Origin: Hydractinia symbiolongicarpus
Taxonomy: Eukaryota; Cnidaria; Hydrozoa; Anthoathecata; Hydractiniidae
Assembly: GCF_029227915.1 (NCBI RefSeq)
Contig: NC_079880.1
Span: forward strand, 6,512,001-6,576,000
Reading direction: 5' to 3'
DNA length: 64,000 bases
The notes under the pieces were generated by a model that was not told the origin of the DNA, ran no database searches, and worked only from the letters and a program-made list of their open reading frames with translations. Within the stretch, counting starts at the first letter, position 1. The number at the start of each line of letters is the position of its first letter. The translations under genes and the position numbers were made by a program. Below are positions 12,201 through 26,400 of this stretch, piece by piece.

Positions 12201-13705
12201 TTTTAGCGATATTTTTCCGATATTACTAGGTTGCATCGCCTTTAACAATGAAACGATTGACTGTGGGACTTAATTGAACTAACTTTGGACTGTGACCTGA
12301 TGAATGTGATAAATGAGACAATTGGACTCCACGAAATAACATTGTTCTTAATTTGACATGATTGCCGAAACTCAGCGACTACACTGGTCGCTGTGGTAGC
12401 GCTTCATTTAAGAAATAAGATGAAAAAGTCATTTTTGTACTGTGGGACCAATCCTAGCAGTTATCGCGAGCTGAAGAAATAGCGACAGTTTCAAAAACTA
12501 CATTTCATTGACTTTTTAACAGTATCAGTCCGTTTGAGCTACAACGCTTGAGTCACATATTCGTACCAACATGTATTTCTTGATATTTTTCAGGTATTAC
12601 TAGGTTGCATCGCCTTTAACAATGAAACGATTGACTGTGGGACTTAATTGAACTAACTTTGGACTGTGACCTGATGAATGTGATAAATGAGACAACTGGA
12701 CTCCAAGAAAAAACATTGTTCTTAATTTGACATGATTGCCGAAACTCAGCGACTACACTTGGCGCTGTGGTAGCGCTTCATTTAAGAATTAAGATGAAAA
12801 AGTCATTGTTTACTGTGGGACCAATCCTAGCCGTTATCGCGCGCTGAAGAAATAGCGACAGTTTCAAAAACTACATTTCATTGACTTTTTAACAGTATCA
12901 ATCCGTTTGAGTTACAACGGTTGCGTCATATATTCGTACCAACATGTATTTCTTGATATTTTTCAGGTATTACTAGGTTGTATGGCTTTTAACAGCGAAA
13001 CAATTGACTGTGGGACTTAATTGAACTAACTTTTGACTGTGAACTGATAAATGTGATAAATGAAAAAATTGGACTCCAAGAAATAGCATTCTTCTTAATT
13101 TGACATGATTGCCTAAACTCAGCGATTACACTGGGCGCTGTTGTAGCACTTCATTTAAAAATTTAAATTATTAAGTCTTTCTTTACTGTGGGACCAATCC
13201 TAGCCGTTATCGCGCGCTGAAGAAATAGCGACAGTTTCAAAAACTACATTTCATTGACTTTCTAACAGTATCAATCCGTTTGAGTTACAACGGTTGAGTC
13301 ACATATTCGTACCAACATGTATTTAGCGATATTTATCTGATATTACTAGGTTGCATCGCTTTTAACAGTGAAACGATTGACTGTGGGACTTAATTGAACC
13401 AACCTTGGACTTTGACCTGATCAATGTGATAAATGAGAAAATTGGACTCCAAGAGATAGTATTCTTCTTAATTTGACATGATTGCCTAACCTCAGCGATT
13501 AGACTGGGCGCTGTTGTAGCGCTTCATTTAAAAATTTAAATTAATATGTCATTTTTTACTGTGGGACCAATCCTAGCCGTTATCGCGCGCTGAAGAAATA
13601 GCGACAGTTTCAAAAACTACATTTCATTGACTTTCTAACGGTGTCAGTCCGTTTGAGTTTAAACGGTTGGGTCACATATTCGTACCAACATGTATTTCTT
13701 GATAC
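9201..13705 (+). repeat. Satellite domain with classes A, B, C and D, before the large higher-order units
   Basis: Class C (CCAACCTTGGAC) and class B (ACTATGGACTGTGACCCTG) monomers first appear here. Variants seen here recur in the large units downstream: the AGTTATCGCGAGCTG marker at 9,851 and 12,459 returns at 26,617 and 31,831, and the unusual TTACTTAGGCACC monomer at about 10,950 returns at about 29,575 and 36,287. The region is thus an older or partly eroded member of the same higher-order family. Nothing other than satellite monomers is seen. Confidence 0.8.
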
Positions 13706-14823
13706 TTTTCGGGTATTTCTAGTTTGTATGGCTTTTAACAGTGAAACGATTGACTGTGGGACTTAATTGAACTGACTATGGACTGTGACCCTGTAAATGT
13801 GAAAGCGAGACAATTGGACTTCAAGAAATAACATTCTTCTTAATTTGAAATGATTGCCGAAACTCAGCGACTACACCCGGCGCTGTGGAAGCGCTTCAAT
13901 TAAAAATTAAGATAAGAAAGTCATTTTTTACTGTGGGACCAATCCTAGCCGTTATCACGCGCTGAGGAAATACCGACAGTTTAAAAAACTACATGTCATT
14001 GACTTTCCAACGGTGGCAGTCCGTTTGAGTTACAACGGTTGGGTCACATATTCGTACCAACATGTTTTTAGCGATATTTTTCCGATATTACTAGGTTGCA
14101 TCGCCTTTAACAATGAAACGATTGACTGTGGGACTTAATTGAACTAACTTTGGACTGTGACCTGATGAATGTGATAAATGAGACAATTGGACTCCACGAA
14201 ATAACATTGTTCTTAATTTGACATGATTGCCTAACCTCAGGGATTAGACTGGGCGCTGTTGTAGCGCTTCATTTAAAAATTTAAATTAATATGTCATTTT
14301 TTACTGTGGGACCAATCCTAGCCGTTATCGCGCGCTGAAGAAATAGCGACAGTTTCAAAAACTACATTTCATTGACTTTCTAACGGTGTCAGTCCGTTTG
14401 AGTTTAAACGGTTGGGTCACATATTCGTACCAACATGTATTTCTTGATATTTTTCAGGTATTACTTGGTTGCATCGCCTTTAACAATGAAACGATTGACT
14501 GTGGGACTTAATTGAACTAACTTTGGACTGTGACCTGATGAATGTGATAAATGAGACAATTGGACTCCAAGAAAAAACATTGTTCTTAATTTGACATGAT
14601 TGCCGAAACTCAGCGACTACACTTGGCGCTGTGGTAGCGCTTCATTTAAGAAATAAGATGAAAAAGTCATTTTTTACTGTGAGACCAATCCTAGCCGTTA
14701 TCGCGCCCTGAAGAAATAGCGACAGTTTCAAAAACCTTATTTCATTGACTTTCTAACGGTGTCAGTCCGCTTGAGTTACAACGGTTGCGTCACATATTCG
14801 TACCAACATGAATTTAGCGATAT
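13706..14823 (+). repeat. Trimer higher-order unit (1,118 bp), copy 1
   Basis: Three monomers (B, A/C chimera, A) beginning in the TTTTCGGGTATTTCTAGTTT variant. They include the rare GAGGAAATACCGACAG and AACTACATGTCATTG changes (13,961 onwards) and GTATTACTTGGTTGC (ACTTGG at 14,463). The same markers recur 1,118 bp downstream at 15,079 and 15,581. Confidence 0.85.
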
Positions 14824-15736
14824 TTTTCGGGTATTTCTAGTTTGTATGGCTTTTAACAGTGAAACGATTGACTGTGGGACTTAATTGAACTGACTATGGA
14901 CTGTGACCCTGTAAATGTGAAAGCGAGACAATTGGACTTCAAGAAATAACATTCTTCTTAATTTGAAATGATTGCCGAAACTCAGCGACTACACCCGGCG
15001 CTGTGGAAGCGCTTCAATTAAAAATTAAGATAAGAAAGTCATTTTTTACTGTGGGACCAATCCTAGCCGTTATCACGCGCTGAGGAAATACCGACAGTTT
15101 AAAAAACTACATGTCATTGACTTTCCAACGGTGGCAGTCCGTTTGAGTTACAACGGTTGGGTCACATATTCGTACCAACATGTTTTTAGCGATATTTTTC
15201 CGATATTACTAGGTTGCATCGCCTTTAACAATGAAACGATTGACTGTGGGACTTAATTGAACTAACTTTGGACTGTGACCTGATGAATGTGATAAATGAG
15301 ACAATTGGACTCCACGAAATAACATTGTTCTTAATTTGACATGATTGCCTAACCTCAGGGATTAGACTGGGCGCTGTTGTAGCGCTTCATTTAAAAATTT
15401 AAATTAATATGTCATTTTTTACTGTGGGACCAATCCTAGCCGTTATCGCGCGCTGAAGAAATAGCGACAGTTTCAAAAACTACATTTCATTGACTTTCTA
15501 ACGGTGTCAGTCCGTTTGAGTTTAAACGGTTGGGTCACATATTCGTACCAACATGTATTTCTTGATATTTTTCAGGTATTACTTGGTTGCATCGCCTTTA
15601 ACAATGAAACGATTGACTGTGGGACTTAATTGAACTAACTTTGGACTGTGACCTGATGAATGTGATAAATGAGACAATTGGACTCCAAGAAAAAACATTG
15701 TTCTTAATTTGACATGATTGCCGAAACTCAGCGATT
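14824..15736 (+). repeat. Trimer higher-order unit, copy 2 (3' part replaced)
   Basis: Matches copy 1 closely from TTTTTCGGGTATTTCTAG to about 15,736. There copy 1 reads CAGCGACTACACTTGGCG and this copy reads CAGCGATTACACTGGGCG and continues as a class D monomer. At the left edge the monomer switches in mid-unit from CATGAATTTAGCGATATTT to the CGGGTATTTCTAG tail of class B. That hybrid tail marks the exchange point. Confidence 0.8.
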
Positions 15737-18229
15737 ACACTGGGCGCTGTTGTAGCACTTCATTTAAAAATTTAAATTAATAAGTCTTTCTTTACTGTGG
15801 GACCAATCCTAGCCGTTATCGCGCCCTGAAGAAATAGCGACAGTTTCAAAAACCTTATTTCATTGACTTTCTAACGGTGTCAGTCCACTTGAGTTACAAC
15901 GGTTGCGTCACATATTCGTACCAACATGAATTTAGCGATATTTTTCGGATATTACTAGGTTGCATCGCCTTTAACAATGAAACGATTGACTGTGGGACTT
16001 AATTGAACTAACTTTGGACTGTGACCTGATAAATGTGATAAAGGAGACAATTGGACTCCAAGAAAAAACAATCTTCTTAATTTGACATGTTTGCCGAAAC
16101 TCAGCGATTATACTGGGCGCTGTGGTAGCGCTTCATTTAAGAATTAAAATAAGAAAGTCATTTTTTACTGTGGGACCAATCCTAGCCGTTATCGCGCGCT
16201 GAAGAAATAGCGACAGTTTCAAATACTACATTTCATTGACTTTCTAACAGTATCAATCCGTTTGAGTTACAACAGTTGAGTCACATATTCGTACCAACAT
16301 GTATTTAGTGATATTTATCTGATATTACTAGGTTGCATTGCTTTTAACAGTGAAACGATTGACTGTGGGACTCAATTGAACCAACCTTGGACTTTGACCT
16401 GATCAATGTGATAAATGAGAAAATTGGACTCCAAGAAATAGTATTCTTCTTAATTTGACATGATGGCCTAACCTCAGCGATTAGACTGGGCGCTGTTGTA
16501 GCGCTTCATTTAAAAATTTAAATTAATATGTCATTTTTTACTGTGGGACCAATCCTAGCCGTTATCGCGCGCTGAAGAAATAGCGACAGTTTCAAAAACT
16601 ACATTTCATTGACTTTCTAACGGTGTCAGTCCGTTTGAGTTTAAACGGTTGGGTCGCATATTCGTACCAACATGTATCTCTTGATACTTTTCGGGTATTT
16701 CTAGGTTGTATGGCTAGCGAAACGATTGACTGCGGGACTTAATTGAACTGACTATGGACTGTGACCCTGTAAATGTGAAAGCGAGACAATTGGACTTTAA
16801 GAAATAACATTCTTCTTGATTTGACGTGATTGCCGGAACTCAGCGATTACACTGGGCGCTGTGGCAGCGCTTCATTTAAAAGTTTAGGTAAATAAGTCAT
16901 TCTTTACTGTGGGACCAATTGTAGCCGTTATCGCGCGCTGAAGAAATAGCGACAGTTTCAAATACTACATTTCATTGACTTTCTAACAGTATCAATCCGT
17001 TTGAGTTACAACGGTTGAGTCACATATTCGTACCAACATGTATTTAGCGATATTTATCTGATATTACTAGGTTGCATCGCTTTTAACAGTGAAACGATTG
17101 ACTGTGGGACTTAATTGAACCAACCTTGGACTTTGACCTGATCAATGTGATAAATGAGAAAATTGGACTCCAAGAGATAGTATTCTTCTTAATTTGACAT
17201 GATTGCCTAACCTCAGCGATTAGACTGGGCGCTGTTGTAGCGCTTCATTTAAAAATTTAAATTAATATGTCATTTTTTACTGTGGGACCAATCCTAGCCG
17301 TTATCGCGCGGTGAAGAAATAGCGACAGTTTCAAAAACTACATTTCATTGACTTTCTAATGGTGTCAGTCCGTTTGAGTTTAAACGGTTGGGTCACATAT
17401 TCGTACCAACATGTATTTAGCGATATTTATCTGATATTACTAGGTTGCATCGCTTTTAACAGTGAAACGATTGACTGTGGGACTTAATTGAACCAACCTT
17501 GGACTTTGACCTGATCGATGAGATAAATGAGAAAATTGGACTCCAAGAAATAACATTCTTCTTAACTTGACATGATTGTCGGAATTTGGCAATTACACTG
17601 GGCGCTGTGGTAGCGTTTCAATTAAAAATTAAGAAAAAAAAGTCATTTTTTTGCTGTGGGACTAATCCTAGCCATTAGCGCGTGCTGAAAAAATAGCGAC
17701 AGATTCAAAAACTACATTTCATTGACTTTCGAACGGTATCAATCCGCTTCAGTTACAACGATTGCGTCAGATATTCGTACCAACATGTATTTAGCGAAAT
17801 TTTTCTCATATTACTAGGTTGCATCGCTTTTGACAGTGAAACGATTGACTGTGAGACTTAATTGAACTAACTTTGGACTGTGACCTGATAAATGTGATAA
17901 AGGAGACGATTGGACTCCAAGAAAAAACAATCTTCTTAATTTGACATGATTGCCGAAACTTAGCGATTATACTGGGCGCTGTGGTAGCGCTTCATTTAAG
18001 AATTAAGATAAGAAAGTCATCTTTTACTGTGGGACCAATCCTAGCCGTTATCACGCGCTGAAGAAATACCGACAGTTTCAAAAACTACATTTCATTGACT
18101 TTCCAACGGTGTCAGTCCGGTTGAGTTACAACGGTTGAGTCACATATTCGTACCAACATGTATTTAGCGATATTTATCTGATATTACTAGGTTGCATCGC
18201 TTTTAACAGTGAAACGATTGACTGTGGGA

Positions 18230-20839
18230 CTTAATTGAACCAACCTTGGACTTTGACCTGATCAATGTGATAAATGAGAAAATTGGACTCCAAGAGATAG
18301 TATTCTTCTTAATTTGACATGATTGCCTAACCTCAGCGATTAGACTGGGCGCTGTTGTAGCGCTTCATTTAAAAATTTAAATTAATATGTCATTTTTTAC
18401 TGTGGGACCAATCCTAGCCATTATCGCGCGCTGAAGAAATAGCGACAGTTTCAAAAACTACATTTCATTGACTTTCTAACGGTGTCAGTCCGTTTGAGTT
18501 TAAACGGTTGGGTCACATATTCGTACCAACATGTATTTTTTGATACTTTTCGGGTATTTCTAGTTTGTATGGCTTTTAACAGTGAAACGATTGACTGTGG
18601 GACTTAATTGAACTGACTATGGACTGTGACCCTGTAAATGTGAAAGCGAGACAATTGGACTTCAAGAAATAACATTCTTCTTAATTTGAAATGATTGCCG
18701 AAACTCAGCGACTACACCCGGCGCTGTGGAAGCGCTTCAATTAAAAATTAAGATAAGAAAGTCATTTTTTACTGTGGGACCAATCCTAGCCGTTATCACG
18801 CGCTGAGGAAATACCGACAGTTTAAAAAACTACATGTCATTGACTTTCCAACGGTGGCAGTCCGTTTGAGTTACAACGGTTGGGTCACATATTCGTACCA
18901 ACATGTTTTTAGCGATATTTTTCCGATATTACTAGGTTGCATCGCCTTTAACAATGAAACGATTGACTGTGGGACTTAATTGAACTAACTTTGGACTGTG
19001 ACCTGATGAATGTGATAAATGAGACAATTGGACTCCACGAAATAACATTGTTCTTAATTTGACATGATTGCCTAACCTCAGCGATTAGACTGGGCGCTGT
19101 TGTAGCGCTTCATTTAAAAATTTAAATTAATATGTCATTTTTTACTGTGGGACCAATCCTAGCCGTTATCGCGCGCTGAAGAAATAGCGACAGTTTCAAA
19201 AACTACATTTCATTGACTTTCTAACGGTGTCAGTCCGTTTGAGTTTAAACGGTTGGGTCACATATTCGTACCAACATGTATTTCTTGATATTTTTCAGGT
19301 ATTACTTGGTTGCATCGCCTTTAACAATGAAACGATTGACTGTGGGACTTAATTGAACTAACTTTGGACTGTGACCTGATGAAAGTGATAAATGAGACAA
19401 TTGGACTCCAAGAAAAAACATTGTTCTTAATTTGACATGATTGCCGAAACTCAGCGATTACACTTGGCGCTGTGGTAGCGCTTCATTTAAGAAATAAGAT
19501 GAAAAAGTCATTTTTTACTGTGAGACCAATCCTAGCCGTTATCGCGCCCTGAAGAAATAGCGACAGTTTCAAAAACCTTATTTCATTGACTTTCTAACGG
19601 TGTCAGTCCGCTTGAGTTACAACGGTTGCGTCACATATTCGTACCAACATGAATTTAGCGATATTTTTCGGATATTACTAGGTTGCATCGCCTTTAACAA
19701 TGAAACGATTGACTGTGGGACTTAATTGAACTAACTTTTGACTGTGACCTGATAAATGTGATAAATGAGACAATTGGACTCCAAGAAATAACATTGTTCT
19801 TAATTTGACATGATTGCCGAAACTCAGCGATTACACTGGGCGCTGTTGTAGCACTTCATTTAAAAATTTAAATTAATAAGTCTTTCTTTACTGTGGGACC
19901 AATCCTAGCCGTTATCGCGCCCTGAAGAAATAGCGACAGTTTCAAAAACCTTATTTCATTGACTTTCTAACGGTGTCAGTCCGCTTGAGTTACAACGGTT
20001 GCGTCACATATTCGTACCAACATGAATTTAGCGATATTTTTCGGATATTACTAGGTTGCATCGCCTTTAACAATGAAACGATTGACTGTGGGACTTAATT
20101 GAACTAACTTTGGACTGTGACCTGATAAATGTGATAAAGGAGACAATTGGACTCCAAGAAAAAACAATCTTCTTAATTTGACATGATTGCCGAAACTCAG
20201 CGATTATACTGGGCGCTGTGGTAGCGCTTCATTTAAGAATTAAAATAAGAAAGTCATTTTTTACTGTGGGACCAATCCTAGCCGTTATCACGCGCTGAAG
20301 AAATACCTACAGTTTCAAAAACTACATTTTATTGACTTTCCAACGGTGTCAGTCCGTTTGAGTTACAACGGTTGGGTCACATATTCGTACCAACATGTTT
20401 TTAGCGATATTTTTCCGATATTACTAGGTTGCATCGCCTTTAACAATGAAACGATTGACTGTGGGACTTAATTGAACTAACTTTAGACTGTGACCTGATG
20501 AATGTGATAAATGAGACAATTGGACTCCAAGAAATAACATTGTTCTTAATTTGACATGATTGCCGAAACTCAGCGATTACACTGGGCGCTGTGGCAGCGC
20601 TTCATTTAAAAGTTTAGGTAAATAAGTCATTCTTTACTGTGGGACCAATCCTAGCCGTTATCGCGCGCTGAAGAAATAGCGACAGTTTCAAATACTACAT
20701 TTCATTGACTTTCTAACAGTATCAATCCGTTTGAGTTACAACGGTTGAGTCACATATTCGTACCAACATGTATTTAGTGATATTTATCTGATATTACTAG
20801 GTTGCATTGCTTTTAACAGTGAAACGATTGACTGTGGGA
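18230..20839 (+). repeat. Seven-monomer sub-unit (2,610 bp), copy 1
   Basis: Order by eye: C, B, A/C chimera, A, A/D chimera, A, A. The rare GAGGAAATACC marker at 18,802 reappears at 21,412, an offset of 2,610 bp. One monomer differs between copies: here about 19,760-19,830 reads GATAAATGAGACAATTGGAC with GCCGAAACTC, while the second copy has the class D sequence GGACTAAAAGAAATAGC with GCCTAAACTC. Confidence 0.85.
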
Positions 20840-23449
20840 CTCAATTGAACCAACCTTGGACTTTGACCTGATCAATGTGATAAATGAGAAAATTGGACTC
20901 CAAGAGATAGTATTCTTCTTAATTTGACATGATTGCCTAACCTCAGCGATTAGACTGGTCGCTGTTGTAGCGCTTCATTTAAAAATTTAAATTAATATGT
21001 CATTTTTTACTGTGGGACCAATCCTAGCCGTTATCGCGCGCTGAAGAAATAGCGACAGTTTCAAAAACTACATTTCATTGACTTTCTAACGGTGTCAGTC
21101 CGTTTGAGTTTAAACGGTTGGGTCACATATTCGTACCAACATGTATTTCTTGATACTTTTCGGGTATTTCTAGTTTGTATGGCTTTTAACAGTGAAACGA
21201 TTGACTGTGGGACTTAATTGAACTGACTATGGACTGTGACCCTGTAAATGTGAAAGCGAGACAATTGGACTTCAAGAAATAACATTCTTCTTAATTTGAA
21301 ATAATTGCCGAAACTCAGCGACTACACCCGGCGCTGTGGAAGCGCTTCAATTAAAAATTAAGATAAGAAAGTCATTTTTTACTGTGGGACCAATCCTAGC
21401 CGTTATCACGCGCTGAGGAAATACCGACAGTTTAAAAAACTACATGTCATTGACTTTCCAACGGTGGCAGTCCGTTTGAGTTACAACGGTTGGGTCACAT
21501 ATTCGTACCAACATGTTTTTAGCGATATTTTTCCGATATTACTAGGTTGCATCGCCTTTAACAATGAAACGATTGACTGTGGGACTTAATTGAACTAACT
21601 TTGGACTGTGACCTGATGAATGTGATAAATGAGACAATTGGACTCCACGAAATAACATTGTTCTTAATTTGACATGATTGCCTAACCTCAGCGATTAGAC
21701 TGGGCGCTGTTGTAGCGCTTCATTTAAAAATTTAAATTAATATGTCATTTTTTACTGTGGGACCAATCCTAGCCGTTATCGCGCGCTGAAGAAATAGCGA
21801 CAGTTTCAAAAACTACATTTCATTGACTTTCTAACGGTGTCAGTCCGTTTGAGTTTAAACGGTTGGGTCACATATTCGTACCAACATGTATTTCTTGATA
21901 TTTTTCAGGTATTACTTGGTTGCATCGCCTTTAACAATGAAACGATTGACTGTGGGACTTAATTGAACTAACTTTGGACTGTGACCTGATGAATGTGATA
22001 AATGAGACAATTGGACTCCAAGAAAAAACATTGTTCTTAATTTGACATGATTGCCGAAACTCAGCGATTACACTTGGCGCTGTGGTAGCGCTTCATTTAA
22101 GAAATAAGATGAAAAAGTCATTTTTTACTGTGAGACCAATCCTAGCCGTTATCGCGCCCTGAAGAAATAGCGACAGTTTCAAAAACCTTATTTCATTGAC
22201 TTTCTAACGGTGTCAGTCCGCTTGAGTTACAACGGTTGCGTCACATATTCGTACCAACATGAATTTAGCGATATTTTTCGGATATTACTAGGTTGCATCG
22301 CCTTTAACAATGAAACGATTGACTGTGGGACTTAATTGAACTAACTTTTGACTGTGACCTGATAAATGTGATAAATGAAAAAATTGGACTAAAAGAAATA
22401 GCATTCTTCTTAATTTGACATGATTGCCTAAACTCAGCGATTACACTGGGCGCTGTTGTAGCACTTCATTTAAAAATTTAAATTAATAAGTCTTTCTTTA
22501 CTGTGGGACCAATCCTAGCCGTTATCGCGCCCTGAAGAAATAGCGACAGTTTCAAAAACCTTATTTCATTGACTTTCTAACGGTGTCAGTCCGCTTGAGT
22601 TACAACGGTTGCGTCACATATTCGTACCAACATGAATTTAGCGATATTTTTCGGATATTACTAGGTTGCATCGCCTTTAACAATGAAACGATTGACTGTG
22701 GGACTTAATTGAACTAACTTTGGACTGTGACCTGATAAATGTGATAAAGGAGACAATTGGACTCCAAGAAAAAACAATCTTCTTAATTTGACATGATTGC
22801 CGAAACTCAGCGATTATGCTGGGCGCTGTGGTAGCGCTTCATATAAGAATTAAAATAAGAAAGTCATTTTTTACTGTGGGACCAATCCTAGCCGTTATCA
22901 CGCGCTGAAGAAATACCGACAGTTTCAAAAACTACATTTTATTGACTTTCCAACGGTGTCAGTCCGTTTGAGTTACAACGGTTGGGTCACATATTCGTAC
23001 CAACATGTTTTTAGCGATATTTTTCCGATATTACTAGGTTGCATCGCCTTTAACAATGAAACGATTGACTGTGGGACTTAATTGAACTAACTTTAGACTG
23101 TGACCCGATGAATGTGATAAATGAGACAATTGGACTCCAAGAAATAACATTGTTCTTAATTTGACATGATTGCCGAAACTCAGCGATTACACTGGGCGCT
23201 GTGGCAGCGCTTCATTTAAAAGTTTAGGTAAATAAGTCATTCTTTACTGTGGGACCAATCCTAGCCGTTATCGCGCGCTGAAGAAATAGCGACAGTTTCA
23301 AATACTACATTTCATTGACTTTCTAACAGTATCAATCCGTTTGAGTTACAACGGTTGAGTCACATATTCGTACCAACATGTATTTAGTGATATTTATCTG
23401 ATATTACTAGGTTGCATTGCTTTTAACAGTGAAACGATTGACTGTGGGA
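20840..23449 (+). repeat. Seven-monomer sub-unit (2,610 bp), copy 2
   Basis: Tandem repeat of 18,230-20,839, with its own marker GGACTAAAAG at 22,389. That marker also occurs in units II and III (27,231 and 32,446), so copy 2, not copy 1, is the version shared with the later units. Confidence 0.85.
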
Positions 23450-26400
23450 CTCAATTGAACCAACCTTGGACTTTGACCTGATCAATGTGATAAATGAGAA
23501 AATTGGACTCCAAGAAATAGTATTCTTCTTAATTTGACATGATGGCCTAACCTCAGCGATTAGACTGGGCGCTGTTGTAGCGCTTCATTTAAAAATTTAA
23601 ATTAATATGTCATTTTTTACTGTGGGACCAATCCTAGCCGTTATCGCGCGCTGAAGAAATAGCGACAGTTTCAAAAACTACATTTCATTGACTTTCTAAC
23701 GGTGTCAGTCCGTTTGAGTTTAAACGGTTGGGTCACATATTCGTACCAACATGTATCTCTTGATACTTTTCGGGTATTTCTAGGTTGTATGGCTAGCGAA
23801 ACGATTGACTGCGGGACTTAATTGAACTGACTATGGACTGTGACCCTGTAAATGTGAAAGCGAGACAATTGGACTTTAAGAAATAACATTCTTCTTGATT
23901 TGACGTGATTGCCGGAACTCAGCGATTACACTGGGCGCTGTGGCAGCGCTTCATTTAAGAATTAAGATGAAAAAGTCATTTTTTACTGTGGGACCAATCG
24001 TAGCCGTTATCGCGCGCTGAAGAAATAGCGACAGTTTCAAATACTACATTTCATTGACTTTCTAACAGTATCAATCCGTTTGAGTTACAACGGTTGAGTC
24101 ACATATTCGTACCAACATGTATTTAGCGATATTTATCTGATATTACTAGGTTGCATCGCTTTTAACAGTGAAACGATTGACTGTGGGACTTAATTGAACC
24201 AACCTTGGACTTTGACCTGATCAATGTGATAAATGAGAAAATTGGACTCCAAGAGATAGTATTCTTCTTAATTTGACATGATTGCCTAACCTCAGCGATT
24301 AGACTGGGCGCTGTTGTAGCGCTTCATTTAAAAATTTAAATTAATATGTCATTTTTTACTGTGGGACCAATCCTAGCCGTTATCGCGCGGTGAAGAAATA
24401 GCGACAGTTTCAAAAACTACATTTCATTGACTTTCTAATGGTGTCAGTCCGTTTGAGTTTAAACGGTTGGGTCACATATTCGTACCAACATGTATTTAGC
24501 GATATTTATCTGATATTACTAGGTTGCATCGCTTTTAACAGTGAAACGATTGACTGTGGGACTTAATTGAACCAACCTTGGACTTTGACCTGATCGATGA
24601 GATAAATGAGAAAATTGGACTCCTAGAAATAACATTCTTCTTAACTTGACATGATTGTTGGAATTTGGCAATTACACTGGGCGCTGTGGTAGCGTTTCAA
24701 TTAAAAATTAAGATAAAAAAGTCATTTTTTTGCTGTGGGACTAATCCTAGCCATTAGCGAGTGCTGAAAAAATAGCGACAGATTCAAAAACTACATTTCA
24801 TTGACTTTCGAACGGTATCAATCCGCTTCAGTTACAACGATTGCGTCAGATATTCGTACCAACATGTATTTAGCGAAATTTTTCTCATATTACTAGGTTG
24901 CATCGCTTTTGACAGTGAAACGATTGACTGTGAGACTTAATTGAACTAACTTTGGACTGTGACCTGATAAATGTGATAAAGGAGACGATTGGACTCCAAG
25001 AAAAAACAATCTTCTTAATTTGACATGATTGCCGAAACTTAGCGATTATACTGGGCGCTGTGGTAGCGCTTCATTTAAGAATTAAGATAAGAAAGTCATC
25101 TTTTACTGTGGGACCAATCCTAGCCGTTATCACGCGCTGAAGAAATACCGACAGTTTCAAAAACTACATTTCATTGACTTTCCAACGGTGTCAGTCCGGT
25201 TGAGTTACAACGGTTGGGTCACATATTCGTACCAACATGTTTTTAGCGATATTTTTCCGATATTACTAGGTTGCATCGCCTTTAACAATGAAACGATTGA
25301 CTGTGGGACTTAATTGAACTAACTTTGGACTTTGACCTGATGAATGTGATAAATGAGACAATTGGACTCCAAGAAATAACATTGTTCTTAATTGGACATG
25401 ATTGCCGAAACTCAGCGATTACACTGGGCGCTGTGGCAGCGCTTCATTTAAAAGTTTAGGTAAATAAGTCATTCTTTACTGTGGGACCAATCCTAGCCGT
25501 TATCGCGCGCTGAAGAAATAGCGACAGTTTCAAATACTACATTTCATTGACTTTCTAACAGTATCAATCCGTTTGAGTTACAACGGTTGAGTCACATATT
25601 CGTACCAACATGTATTTAGCGATATTTATCTGATATTACTAGGTTGCATCGCTTTTAACAGTGAAACGATTGACTGTGGGACTTAATTGAACCAACCTTG
25701 GACTTTGACCTGATCAATGTGATAAATGAGAAAATTGGACTCCAAGAAATAGTATTCTTCTTAATTTGACATGATTGCCTAACCTCAGCGATTAGACTGG
25801 GCGCTGTTGTAGCGCTTCATTTAAAAATTTAAATTAATATGTCATTTTTTACTGTGGGACCAATCCTAGCCGTTATCGCGCGCTGAAGAAATAGCGACAG
25901 TTTCAAAAGCTACATTTCATTGACTTTCTAACGGTGTCAGTCCGTTTGAGTTTAAACGGTTGGGTCACATATTCGTACCAACATGTATTTCTTGATACTT
26001 TTCGGGTATTTCTAGGTTGTATGGCTTTTAACAGCGAAACGATTGACTGCGGGACTTAATTGAACTGACTATGGACTGTGACCCTGTAAATGTGAAAGCG
26101 AGACAATTGGACTTCAAGAAATAACATTCTTCTTAATTTGAAATGATTGCCGAAACTCAGCGATTACACCCGGCGCTGTGGAAGCGCTTCAATTAAAAAT
26201 TAAGATAAGAAAGTCATTTTTTACTGTGGGACCAATCCTAGCCGTTAGCACGCGCTGAGGAAATACCGACAGTTTCAAAAACTACATTTCATTGACTTTC
26301 CAACGGTGGCAGTCCGTTTGAGTTACAACGGTTGGGTCACATATTCGTACCAACATGAATTTAGCGATATTTTTCCGATATTACTAGGTTGCATCGCCTT

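Larger units (their letters stand above)
16371..23449 (+). repeat. Large higher-order unit I (7,079 bp, 19 monomers)
   Basis: Defined by the rare change CTCAATTGAACC at 16,371 and 23,450. Several other markers keep the same 7,079-bp offset to unit II: GGCTAGCG (a 6-bp deletion inside GGCTTTTAACAGCG) at 16,712 and 23,791, and GACTAATCCTAGCCATT at 17,661 and 24,740. The unit has six more monomers than unit II. The excess is explained by an internal seven-monomer duplication (18,230-20,839 and 20,840-23,449) together with one monomer missing elsewhere. Confidence 0.85.
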